A stretch of DNA of 64,000 nt from the NCBI GenBank assembly GCA_947034895.1, contig OX344761.1:77995839-78059838 (forward strand). The letters run 5' to 3'. Source of the stretch: Rhytidiadelphus loreus (Eukaryota > Streptophyta > Bryopsida > Hypnales > Hylocomiaceae). Below are positions 48,468 to 59,912 of the stretch, piece by piece (the first letter of the stretch is position 1; every line of letters starts with the position of its first letter). The notes below the pieces were generated by a model. That model was given only the letters and a program-made list of their open reading frames with translations. It was not told the origin of the DNA and did not search any database. The position numbers and the translations under genes were made by a program.

Positions 48468-51400
48468 CTACTTTCCACGACCGCGAGGTCGACCCCTTCC
48501 ACGGGCTTTGGGAGCGTCAGCAGGAGCTTCTACTGGCGCAGGAGCCTCCTTTGCTGCGCGACCACCACGGCCTTTCTTTGCAGGTGGTGATCCTTCAACG
48601 TGACCATTCTTCGTAGCTGCTCCCCTACCGCGGCCACGACCCCGTCCAGCTGGTTTTCCGCGAGCTGTGCCAGAAATGAAGCCGATTACAAAACCGCAAA
48701 AGAAACGTAGACCAACTCTTATTCTGAAAGAGACTCAACATGTAACCCTAAACCAGAAAACATGTACTATTGGCCATTTAGGCACATAGCGGATAACATA
48801 GCAACTTACAAAACAAGTCTTGACATTCAAAAATTGAAGGTAAGAGGACCTACAATTGAAATATGTCTTCGAAGTAATTGTGATTAACTATGAATTCCCA
48901 AAGAGAGTATTTTTATTTTTGGTTCAGGCATTAACGAGATGAGAGAGAAATAACTGATTTCTCTCTGATTCAGAACAGACGCTGGCTCAGAACAGAACAT
49001 AATCTGTTTGTGAAGTTCCAACAAGATGCAGCCCCACCCTTTCAGACATAACATCATAATAAGAACAGGGCCAGCACCTTTAGGTTTGGGTTCATCGCTA
49101 TCTTCGTCATCAAGCTCAACTTCCTCATCCTCGTCCTCCTCGTCCTCTGATGATGAACCCTTTTTCTTCCCAGGCTTGCCACGTCCCTTAGCTGGTGCCT
49201 TACGCTTCTTGTCAGTAGAGGGTGCATCATCGTTATCCTTGCTTTCAGGAACTGCCACAATGACACATCACGATGTGATCAAATCTTTCCCGCGCATTTC
49301 GAAACAAGATGCCACCTTCCATTACAAACTCAGTAAAGTGAAGACGACCTAATCGCCTCTTCAATGACAAAGATTCTGAAATATGAGCTGTACCTTGCAT
49401 GCTGTCCACACCCTCGAAGACTTCAAACTGCAAACACAACCAAGGAAAGGGAATGTAAGATATAAAGATTCTACAAAACAAAGGGAGTTACTTTGTAGCG
49501 TTCTAAAACAGGTGCAGTAATAGTCGAGTTAAAAATCAAGCAACCCCTGGGTGGGAGGCTATGATCCGAATAGGGGTGTTGCCATACCTTCCATTGATAA
49601 ATAGCCTCCAACATTAATTACAGCAGATTCCATGTCGGTCTCTAAACTAGTGTGCAAAGCTCCAATGGAAAATTCAATGAATTAAAAAACCATATTCTCA
49701 CAACTTAAAACGTTCAAGACTGTCACCTGCTCCAATTTGTCACCATTTTTCTCCGTATCCACTATAATCAGGGAATGTCCTAATCCACAAGCAACACTGC
49801 ACAATAACCAAGTATACACTCGTAAGGCATTATTGCAACAAAGTAATGAACAGATCTCAAGCTATTAAGTGAGAAAAACCATCTCTGATATGGGATCAGG
49901 ACCTGATGGTGTGGAAGCCCTCGAGTGCATCGACCTTTTTTGGATTTGCAGACGACCTGAACAAACAAGAGCCTGTCAGCCCTATTGTTGAAGGTCATAC
50001 AAGATCAATTAGTCGTACAATATATATCCCAATAGGACCACGCATAAAATGGGGCTTCAAAAGTTGAAGTGAATGAAGACACTTGACATGAATTTCATAT
50101 GTTCAATAGGATGCAGAGTGCACAGTTAGTTCAACTCCAAAAAAAACTATAAGCAGAACCAAAGGAATACAAGAAAAAGAAATACTCACTTAGGACCTGT
50201 GGGTCCATAACCGAGCTCTCCATATTGAGCTGTACCCCAACTTATGCAGGACTCCTCAGCTGCCGCAAAACTGCTCGTATTTCCAGAGTCCATGCTCCTA
50301 ATATTCCACCCACTTTGAAAATACAAACAAACAGACAAGAAAGTGAGGACACCAATGAAAATTTTGGATATGCACACTGGAAAAGAAAACGATTATGAGA
50401 GCCAGCCCATTCCTGATCGCCCCCCCACATGAATAGTGATCAGTTACGGCACAGTTCCCAGTGCAATTATGGCGCATTATGATTGGCTAAAAGTCTCGAT
50501 ATTGCAAACCAACCCGTGGTCAATTCTGCAATCAGCCCTTGGTCGGAAATAAACCAACCCTTGGTCAATTCTGTAATCAGCCCTTGGTCGGAAATAGGAA
50601 GACCTATATGAAGAGTATATGACGAGTATGGGTCGAATAGAATCTTCAGCGAAAAAATTCATGGTAATTATGTTTTGACAAAAAAAATCTGAAAAATTAT
50701 GGAATCCTTCCAAACTCTAGTTCTGTAAATGGGAAAATTTTCGAACTCAAGATACCCACGCTCAAGATAAGCATGATTGCTTAAGTGGTCGGAAATGGGT
50801 TGCCTCCCTTAGTTTTGGAAACGTGAATCTTCAAATTCGAACGTCACCAATTAGAACTTCCAGAAGCTAAAGTATTACAAACCTCCTGTAACCACCTTAA
50901 CAATAACAAGACAACTTATGATGAAGAAACAATAGACAGTCGGGCGATAATCACAAGGGCATAACCTTAGGTCAAGGACAGGCTTGGGATACATCCAATT
51001 TTCTCCTGTAGTCTTCACACGACCCCACATGTATAACTGCCCACCAGCTGCAAGCCATAAATATAGTAAGGTCAACATTGGTTACTTGAAATTCAAACCA
51101 TCAGTTATCCTGATAATGTAAAAGACCTTGAAGAAAACCAATAAAATTTATGCATCGAGCAGATTCATAAATATCAAACCACGAGCACCAGCTTATTACA
51201 TGCTTTTGTAAAATCATCACCGTGACTGCGGACTGATTCCAGTTATTTGAACAGGATTTCCTCCATACGAGGACACAATGAAAAATCTAAAGAACTATCA
51301 TTTAACATGTTAATATTCTGAAAGAATTACCAGCGGTGGCCGCAGAATATGCTGAGCCAGCGGCAACGACAGCTGTGGGAGGAATAATATTGCCGCGCTG

Positions 51401-54400
51401 AAATACCTCTACCAAGCGGGGAATCCACTCATCTTTTTGCACCTTATGTCCCAACCTACACAGCTCTCCATATGTGAGCATGAACTAGATTGTAAGAACG
51501 GTACAGCTCAGTAGATTGATTTATACTACAAAAACATTTAATATCCAACTCTTCCAGATTTAATCTTTCCATGTATAACGTTACAGTTGACCTTTAACTT
51601 GCAATGAGAAATACCTTGTTCAACAGGATTGGACACAAGACTTATAAAGCTGGGTTGCATAAGACTTCAATATTCCAAACTGTTGTGATTGACAAAAAAA
51701 AAAATGTACCGGCAATACATGCCGACAATTCTGTATCTGCTACATAATCTCTTTTGAGGATACATGCAAACCGATTCAAAATATTACCTGCCATGCCCTC
51801 CAAATCCCCACCTGCACAACCCCCAAAAGATACCCCGAAGAGATGACCAACCATGAATCAATAAGCCCACAACCGTGAAACAATAGAGCAGCAGCTAAAT
51901 ATCTAAAATGTGAACTAAATTTGGGGTGAGCTGAGCTGAGATTCATACCATGACATGCAATTAAGCATCTGAGGAGGAACTTCGCGATTAACTAATAGAA
52001 ATATAAGATTATGCACCACAATAATCTTGAACTGCAATAACACTAATGAGCGAACTTAGAGCAAACTGATGAGCTACAGTAGAAATGAAGAAGAGCAAAA
52101 AACTCACGTGTAGACGAAGCCCTCCGAGTCCACAGCAACTGCAAGAATATAACGTACTCTGTTAAACCAAAGACTTCCAGATGGTGATGTATCGCACCCA
52201 CAAAGCTTCCAACGTATGCGCCACAAAAATTGGTTTTACCATGTGTAAAGTTCGATGTCCAACAACTCCCCCCAGAGATAAACAATTGCACTCTCTGCGT
52301 GTAATTACAAAGTCCTTCCGCTGAGGATTTCCAACAACTTTATACTTGCATAGAGCAATTGACAGTCTTCACCAACATAAAAGAAAGAAATAGGGCTGCA
52401 TGCAAAAAGAACAGACCAGTGTGATTATTGCCGCAAGCAACCTTCGAGATGTTCTTGGAGGCAATAGCTGCAATAGCGCGAGGTCGGGGCTGTGCTTCAT
52501 GCACTAACTTCACAGAGCTTTCCTTTGCATTATACTGGAACATCAAATTGAGTAAACAACCATAATAAAAATCGAGAGAAATACCAACCTGCTGCGCAAT
52601 TCTCAAACCCACGCTTTACTAACATATTGAACACGCAAAACATGGTTGTGATTGCCTTTGAAAGTTCCAAACTAAATCCAGTATTGTCAGAAACCTTCCC
52701 TGTTACTCATATCAATACCAAGCTACTTTGGGCATGATATGACAGAAAGTGGACCATAAGATCTGTTATGCCAAAACCTACCTCATTGTCGGTCCCATGC
52801 CCAAGTTGGCCATACTGTGGCAGACCTGCCGATCTGTTCCCAATAAACACACAAACGCAAGTCAACACGATAGTCAACGAATCTCTCCAGTTCCAGAGTA
52901 CCTAACTCGATTGAAAATATAAAAACGCTTCCAATAACAGCAGCATAGATCCTCGTACAGAATTTCCAACGCATCAAATGACACTCAAGAAACCAAAATC
53001 CTTCTCAAATGAACTACCAAAAGATTGCAATCAGAAAGGGAAGCATCGGCGTTAAGAGTATAGCACCCCTCAACATAGAACAGTAACAAACTTACACAAT
53101 ACTAGAGCCACTGACAGAAGTAAGCCACATTGTGAAGTCAGCACCACAGCTAACATGTGTGGCATCTGTCACCAAACACTTGACGGGAGACTTTTCAAAT
53201 TCTGCAATGTAGCAAAGAAAAAACTCGTCAGAGGCAACTCAATGTAGCATGTCACCACAGATATAAACCAAATTGCAATAATTATAACAAGCCATCACGG
53301 CATTGTAGGTAAGAAATGGGTATAGTAGGCTAACCTTCCTTACAGTTGCCGGAGCCCAATTGACCATGCTTGTTAAAACCAAACCCTAACGACTGTCCAT
53401 CAGCTGTGACAACTACAGTATGCTGCCGGCCCAAAGATGCTTTCACCACTTTATGTCTGATGCAATAGAAGAAGTTGGATGAAATTGAAAGGAAGTTAGT
53501 ATAAAAAGCGCAAGACAATTCCTGCTAGAAGACCTCAAAGTTTGAAATTAAACTAAGAAAACTATCCCACATTCGAAACAAAGAAAAATATGCCATCTCG
53601 GATTTCTACTGAAAAATGCATGCTTCCGAAAACACCAAACAACATCGAATTCGCAATACCTGGCCAGTGACGCAACAATAGTTGGTGTGTTCCTCGTGTA
53701 TATATCTCCATGACCTAGTTGCCCTTTCTGTCAGAGGCGTCAAATAAGCATCAGCCGAACGTTTTTACTCATAAACAATAGCTGAATAAAGAAATATCTA
53801 CTACATCTGGCTTCGGCCGTAGGTTTACATGACTTGGTCAGATGAAACTCGTCTGTGACGTTGTCGACCAATAAAACTGGAACCATAGATAACTAAATCA
53901 CTAGTTCAGAACATTCTATCATATGATAGCGATTGCATCTTTGATATTATAAGAGTTAAAGTTAAGGCCAATGTACCTCATTTCGACCCCATGTGTAAGT
54001 CCTACCGTCCGCATCAACAGCTAATGCATGGCATGCGGCTGCACATACGTCAACCACGTATCAACCTTCACGTCAATGACATAGTACATATAAAATGCCT
54101 GATAAAATCAACTTCACCCCTTTTAGCCCACCCATGCCATCCTCGGCATCAAAATACTGACAAACGACGATGAACGAGTTAATATGGGAATGCGGGGCAT
54201 TCATCTTCATTCCATGACAGAAAGCTCACACAACAGCCTTGCATCAGGCTAGCCAATTCGACTCCGACCTCATACTTCCCTAGTCATCCACGAGAAGTGG
54301 TATGCCTCTCTTGGGTATGATTTTTTAAGTTTCTTTTTATTCAAGTTACTAGAAAAGAAGTACGAAAAGCAGGTAGTCGCACAAAACAATGTAAGAGGAG

Positions 54401-55942
54401 ATTTCTACACGCCGTCCTTCATTATGACATGAGTCTCATAAAAAGTAAAGCTCGGAAGAGAAGACTTCGCAAGAGTAGTAAGAAGCAACTCGCCAACTAA
54501 TATAACGAGACCGATCTTCACTACGAAGACACACAAACAGTGCGATGGAGAATTGACACCGACAGTAAACCCTTGAAGAAAGGAGCAGAGAGTCAAAATG
54601 AAGAGTAGAGCTACAACGAGTTGTCCCTTCGTCTAACCTTGAACGCCGAAGTTCCAGTCACGACACGCCATAAACCTCGACCACACTAATCCCAATGCTC
54701 TAACTCGATCACCAAAACATGCAGTGTCGCAGAGTCGATACTCCTCATTACAACGAAACGCAAATCGAAATCGAGAAAACACCAAAGAAAAGAAAAATGC
54801 AGTCCACAATTCCAAAACGTAAACCCCTGACTCCACACTCAATGCCACAAAAAACATAAAAAAAAACTCGTAATAAACACGAAAACCATTCAAACACAAA
54901 AAAACTCCAAACTTCCCTCACAAAATTTCAAAACTCCAAAAAGTAGGAAAAACGCTAAAAACGTCGAAAATTGAGATGCGGATGCCTAGCCAGGAACCTC
55001 GACCACCTTAATCTAATACCCGAACACCAGCTTTTCAAAAACATTCAGAAATGACATAGTCATTATTCCTCGTCGCAACAGAACAATCATCGAAAACACC
55101 AGAACAACAACAACAAAAAACAAATCCGAAAAACACATTCAACATTTCCAAAACCAAAACCCCTGACTCCACACTCAATGCTACACGAAACACATAAAAA
55201 CTTCACACACAGACACAAACCTCTCGATATTTTCCAAAACAACAAAAACAAGTCGAGAAAACGTCGAAAACTCGAAATGCAGGTAACCAGCCAAAAACCT
55301 CGACCACCTTAATCCAATACTCGATTATCATCTTTTTAAAACATTCAGTGATAACATATTCATTATTCCTCGTAGCAGCAGAACGCTCATCGAAAACACC
55401 ATAACAACAGAAAAAATAAAAAAATAAAAAATATACATTTAACATTTCCAAAACCTTAACCCCTGACTCCACACTCAATGCCACACAAAACAGCAAAAAA
55501 ACACGGAAAATACCAAAAGCCTCACTCACACACACACAAAACCTCTTCAAATTTTCCAAAACTTCAAAAAAAGTCGAGAACGCGCTTTTAAAAAAAGAAA
55601 ACTCAGAAAAAAGAAAAAAGAATAGAACATGTCATAACAGGAATAGGCTAGGCAAGGCGAGGCGAGGCCAGGTAAGGCCAGGTAAGGTCAGGTAAAGGGA
55701 GGCGGGGACATACTTGCGCCCCCGGCGATGAAGACGATCGGCACGCCACACAAAGCTTTGATTCGCGCGGGGAGAGCTAACGAAGTGGAGCCGTCGTTCG
55801 ACTGTTTACGGCCGACGGTCTCCCATGAAGTGCTGCCGCAGAACAGAAGCTCACCAGCAGGAGGACCCGCGACGGCCACCTTGTTGTTGTTGTTGTTGTT
55901 GGCTTCGCCGTCTTCTGCCGAAGCCTGCACCGTGTCCGCCAT
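48468..55942 (-). CDS. RCC2: RCC2-type RCC1-repeat protein with AT-hook tail
   Basis: Seventeen exons, all GT-AG and in phase: 55942-55714, 54038-53977, 53727-53660, 53456-53335, 53201-53096, 52833-52782, 52534-52417, 52138-52108, 51811-51788, 51455-51331, 51047-50966, 50312-50190, 49956-49903, 49796-49727, 49427-49394, 49251-49078 and 48664-48468; 556 aa. After a short N-terminus with six Asn (a GTT/AAC microsatellite), LLFCGSTSWETVGRK opens the RCC1-type beta-propeller. Blades carry GQLGHG, GFNKHGQLGSG, QYGQLGHGTDNE, VACGNNHT, GFGGHGRLGHKVQKDEWIPR, LYMWGRVK, ISWGTAQYGELGYG and VACGLGHSLI. The order matches human RCC2/TD-60. The final ~120 residues form an acidic block (SSSEDEEDEDEE) and GR-rich AT-hooks (GRGRPRGRG), implying DNA or chromatin binding. 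RCC2 in animals acts in mitotic chromosome and centromere regulation and small-GTPase signalling; the plant role is less clear. Intron 1 holds tandem repeats. Confidence 0.94.
54670..55570. repeat. three ~310-bp tandem units in RCC2 intron 1
   Basis: AACCTCGACCAC recurs at 54673, 54995 and 55296 (spacing 322 and 301). Each unit also holds TCGAGAAAACACC or ATCGAAAACACC and, near its end, CCCCTGACTCCACACTCAATG (near 54825, 55165 and 55465). The units are diverged and non-coding. They occupy much of the 1675-bp first intron, close to the 5' end of the gene. Confidence 0.85.
55645..55700. repeat. AGGC/AGGT short tandem repeat
   Basis: A run of AGGCAAGGCGAGGCGAGGCC and GGTAAGG-type repeats lies immediately inside intron 1, a few bases from the exon 1 donor. 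On the gene strand it reads as repeated TTACCTGGCC. Confidence 0.7.
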
Positions 55943-55949
55943 TGGAGAG

Positions 55950-56170
55950 AGGCAATGCGAGAGGAAGTGAACGGCGAAAGTCGAAAGACCAAACCCTGCG
56001 CTGGCTGGCTATGGCGGACGCGTCAAGAGGGAATGCGCAATGGCGACGACAACGACGACGATGCCAACAAACTACGCTAGGCAGCAACGATGGTGTGGCC
56101 CTTGGGCTGTTGAGAGCGGCATCTTCACCAATCGCACTGGAGGAGGAGTCGTAGTCTCCATTTCAAAATT
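55950..56170 (-). promoter_or_regulatory. 5' leader and proximal promoter of RCC2
   Basis: The GC-richer block upstream of the ATG contains short trinucleotide runs (GACGACAACGACGACGATG on the plus strand) and AAACCCT (55985-55991, plus strand). It ends abruptly at the AT-rich repeat array beginning near 56170. The extent is inferred from base composition only. Confidence 0.4.
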
Positions 56171-56179
56171 TTATTTTCG

Positions 56180-57210
56180 TGAATTTCTTTCTAATTTGGA
56201 AATTTGGAAATGGAAATTAGGAAATGGAAATTTGATAATGGAAATGGTGAACATCTAAACATAATTGAACATTTTAAATTTTGGAAATACTATTTTTTTT
56301 TGGTGGCTTAGAATTGCAAGGGTGAGGTCAATATCCTTATTGAGAAAGAAGCCAATGCATTTAAGTCTAAATTGGAAATGGTGTACATTAATAAAAAAAA
56401 TGGAAATGGAAATGAAAATGATAATGGAAATTTTGTAATGGAAATTTGATAATGGAAATAGTGAACATCTAAACATATTTGAAGGTTTTAAATTTTGGGA
56501 TTCCTATTTTTTTTTTTGTGGCTAGCTTAGAGTTGCAAAAGTGAGGCCAATATCCTCATTGAGAATGAAGTCAATGCATTTTAAGACTAAATTGGAAATG
56601 GTGTACATTAATAAAAAACGGAAATGGAAATGAAAATGGTAATGGAAATTTTGTAATGGAAATGGTGAACATCTAAACATAATTGAAGGTTTTAAATTTT
56701 GGGATTTCTATTGTTTTTGTTGCAGCTTAGAGTTGCAAGGGTGAGGCCAATATCCTCATTGAGAAAGAAGTGAATGCATTTAAGCCTAAATAGAAAATGG
56801 TGTACATTAATAAATAAAAATGAGCTTTTCAAAATTTTTGATTCTTTTTTGCAATTTAGAGTTGCAAGCCTAAGATCAAAATCCATAATTAGAAGAAAGG
56901 AATTTGATGCGGAGTACTAAATTAGAAATCATGCACACCACAAAAATAATTAAGTTTTCAAATTTTTGGATATTTTTTTGTAGCTTACAGTTCCAAGAAT
57001 GAGTTTGAATTTCTAATTTAGAAAGAAGTCAACGCAATTTGAGACTAAATTGGAAATGGTTCCTACCCAAAAAATTGAGCAATTTGAATCTTAGGATTCT
57101 TTGTTTGCAACTCATTTATTTGAGATAGAATTGGAAATGGTGCACTCCAAAAAACCCTTGAACAATTTGGACTTCTGAATTGTTTTTTTCAACTCAAAGT
57201 TGCATGAGTG
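56180..57210. repeat. ~210-bp tandem repeat array, decaying outward
   Basis: GAACATCTAAACAT recurs at 56249, 56463 and 56667 (spacing 214 and 204), each followed by TTTTAAATTTTGG, GGCTTAGA.TTGCAA, GAGG(T/C)CAATATCC and ATTGGAAATGGTGTACATTAA-like blocks. More diverged units continue at about 56825, 56940, 57060 and 57150. The first unit is embedded in a GGAAAT microsatellite. The array lies immediately upstream of RCC2. Confidence 0.85.
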
Positions 57211-59912
57211 AGGCTAAAATTTCAATTTAAAAAAAGCCACTACAATTTGAGACTATATATAATTCAATGTTGTTTCAAAAAGAATAATATTATATTTAAA
57301 TATAGATATGTATTGAATGCATATTAAAAGAGGGGTCAAATGAAAGGCAACATTTCAAGATTTATAAGATTACTTTATTATAATGATGATGCTTCAAAAA
57401 TATTTGAATAGTTTGTTGGCTTTGCTTTATTTGGATTCATGGGATGGATGTTTATTGTATCTTTTAAACTTTGATCAATTCAAAAGTAAGAAGATTTCAA
57501 TTTCAATTTGATAATTGGACACAAATTTTTATTAGAAGAATAAATTAATTTTCAAGCTATCTCCGAATTAAAAATTGGAAAGGATTTCAAAATGCAATTT
57601 TCCATAGAAATACATAGAAAAATAGTTGTGTAATTTCTTGACTTAATTGTACAGTCTTTGGACTTATAAGTGGTTTTGACTGGGTTTAGTAATACTCTTA
57701 TTATTTGAAAAGCAAATAAAAATCAATGAAAAATACCCCCCCAAAAATTGTATAGTAGGAATGATCATTGCAATTCTTTGTCATAATAATTGGACTTGTA
57801 ATTGGACAAGTTGCTTTTCTTTCTAATCTTATAAAAAGAAATTTGCCCCTTTGGGAAAAATTAAAAAATTGCCAATTGTCAAAAATTACATTGACCTTCC
57901 TAGCAAATTGGCATTTTTTTTATGATATTGACAATGATAGTTTTTTTTTGAATTTGTTGGATCAATTATGTGCATCATGAACTCCAGTCTTTGGACTAAA
58001 AGATTGAAATTAAAAATGCATTATATGGTTGTGAAATACAAATTGAATGCATTACTCAATTCAACAAATGTTTCAAATGTAAGGACATTAAGGTGTAAAC
58101 TATATTGCAATGTATACTCTCTCTACAATAGCTAATCATGTTGAACAAAATAGAGTTTTTGAAATGGCTAACTTTGAAATTGATTTTCTTTCAAATTACA
58201 ACTAATTTTTTCTTCAAACTTCTATGGTGACGTGTAGTATGTCGCACACTACAACTATCATATATCTACTTTTGGACTTTGTCCATCGATGCTTATAGTA
58301 TGGTTGTTTGAATAAAAACGTTTCAAAACTGTACTCACTTTAGTCAGTCGTTGTATGAGATCCTATGACTACATGTGTCTAAATTTTTATTTTTTTTGGT
58401 ACTTGTAGTAAAAATGGTAGTTTGGGAGTGTTTTTGGTGAAAACATAGATAAGAAACTTAAAGGGTTAAAGAAATATTAGTAAAATTGATTTTTCAACAA
58501 TTTTTCATAAAACATCACAATTAAGAAAAAAATTCATTTACATTTGAGTAATACCAAAAATTTATCAATCAATCATATAAAGTTGGATTCAATCTAATAG
58601 TAGAAAATTTACTTGAAAAGAAATGAATTGGATTTGCTTTTATATAATTATCAATTTATTTTCTATTTTTTCTATAAAAATTGTAACAATCATATTTTTC
58701 CATGAAAGTAATTGAGATCATTTTGAAAAAATTCAATACTATGATTCTAAGTCAAATAAATATAGTTTATTTAATATATCTTATTAAAAAATCTAAAAAA
58801 CAAGTATTTTTATTCTAGTCATTTTAAAGGTTTTTGAGCAACTCATAAAATATTTTAACCACAAACTGTCCCAAATCACCCTTACCTAAATCAATGCTAA
58901 AAATTTTATTAATTTTTTTATTTTTAGTTCAAATATGTGATCTATTAGGTAACTTATTAAATTTGTATCCTCTTAAAATTTCAAAGTTAAAAACCTCAAC
59001 AATTGCTAGATTATGGTGCTTGAATTTCAAAACCAAGTTGAACTATACATTTGAATGCATCTACAAATGTTTAGCTAAGTTATTTTGATTGTTTATATAG
59101 ATTCCAAATTTTCTCAATTGTTTGCAAAATTCATTTTATTAATTGGGCAATAGCAAGGAAAATAAAATTGTACTATGATAATAGTGATTAACTAGCCTTA
59201 ATGGGTGGCTTGGTCATTTTTAAGATCATTCTTATTAATACAATGTGAAGTTTTTGCTTAAAAAAACCAAAAACACTCATTGGAGGTCAAACTACTATGC
59301 AAAACCCTCCCCTTCTCATACAAAATTCTAAAGATGAACGTGTGTACTTTCGTCTTACATAGAAGGATTCTTTGTCATCCATCAAACAATAAACATCCAC
59401 AACATTGTTCAAGGATTAAGTGAATTTTCTAAGTGGAACATCTATTGGAAGCAAAGGAACTATTAACTAAAAGTGGCAAATCCTAGCAATGGTAATATTC
59501 CTAGCTATGATTCCAAAATGAGCAAATGGATTTTTATTTATTTTTAATTTCATAATACTTCATCTAGCTGCACTAAAACTTCCAAGAATTCTCAATAATT
59601 CCATTAGCTTCTTTGCAATTTAGTTAATTAGACTCAACAATTAGAAAGAGGTTAAAAGTTATATGAATTTATCTTCTTCAACCACCTCAACACATGTATA
59701 GATTGTCTCTATCTACAACAAAATTACTCTTAGTCTATCACAATATAATTCAATAAGAAAAAATCAAAACAAAAAAATAGATTATCTACCATTTCTAATT
59801 TATGTGACCTAGAATCTATTGTAACAATCTTTCAAAGTAAAATTTCTAATACCTCATAAGTCATCATAGAATAATTTTTTTTACAATAGATGTGTTTTCA
59901 TAATACAACTAA
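57211..59912. other. AT-rich intergenic DNA
   Basis: No gene, RNA or paired terminal repeat is recognised. The stretch next to 59912 probably includes the 3' UTR of the Kir-type gene. Confidence 0.5.

Noticed and set aside
48884..49077. Continuation of the open frame past RCC2 exon 16
   Set aside because: Reading on leads into a non-acidic sequence and a stop. Splicing from AAAG|GTGCTG to the exon at 48664 is in phase and joins two halves of a basic GR-rich tail.
55688..55713. Extension of RCC2 exon 1 past the donor at 55713
   Set aside because: The extension (SMSPPPFT, then stop) would end the protein before the propeller; the GTATGT donor joins in phase to the next exon.
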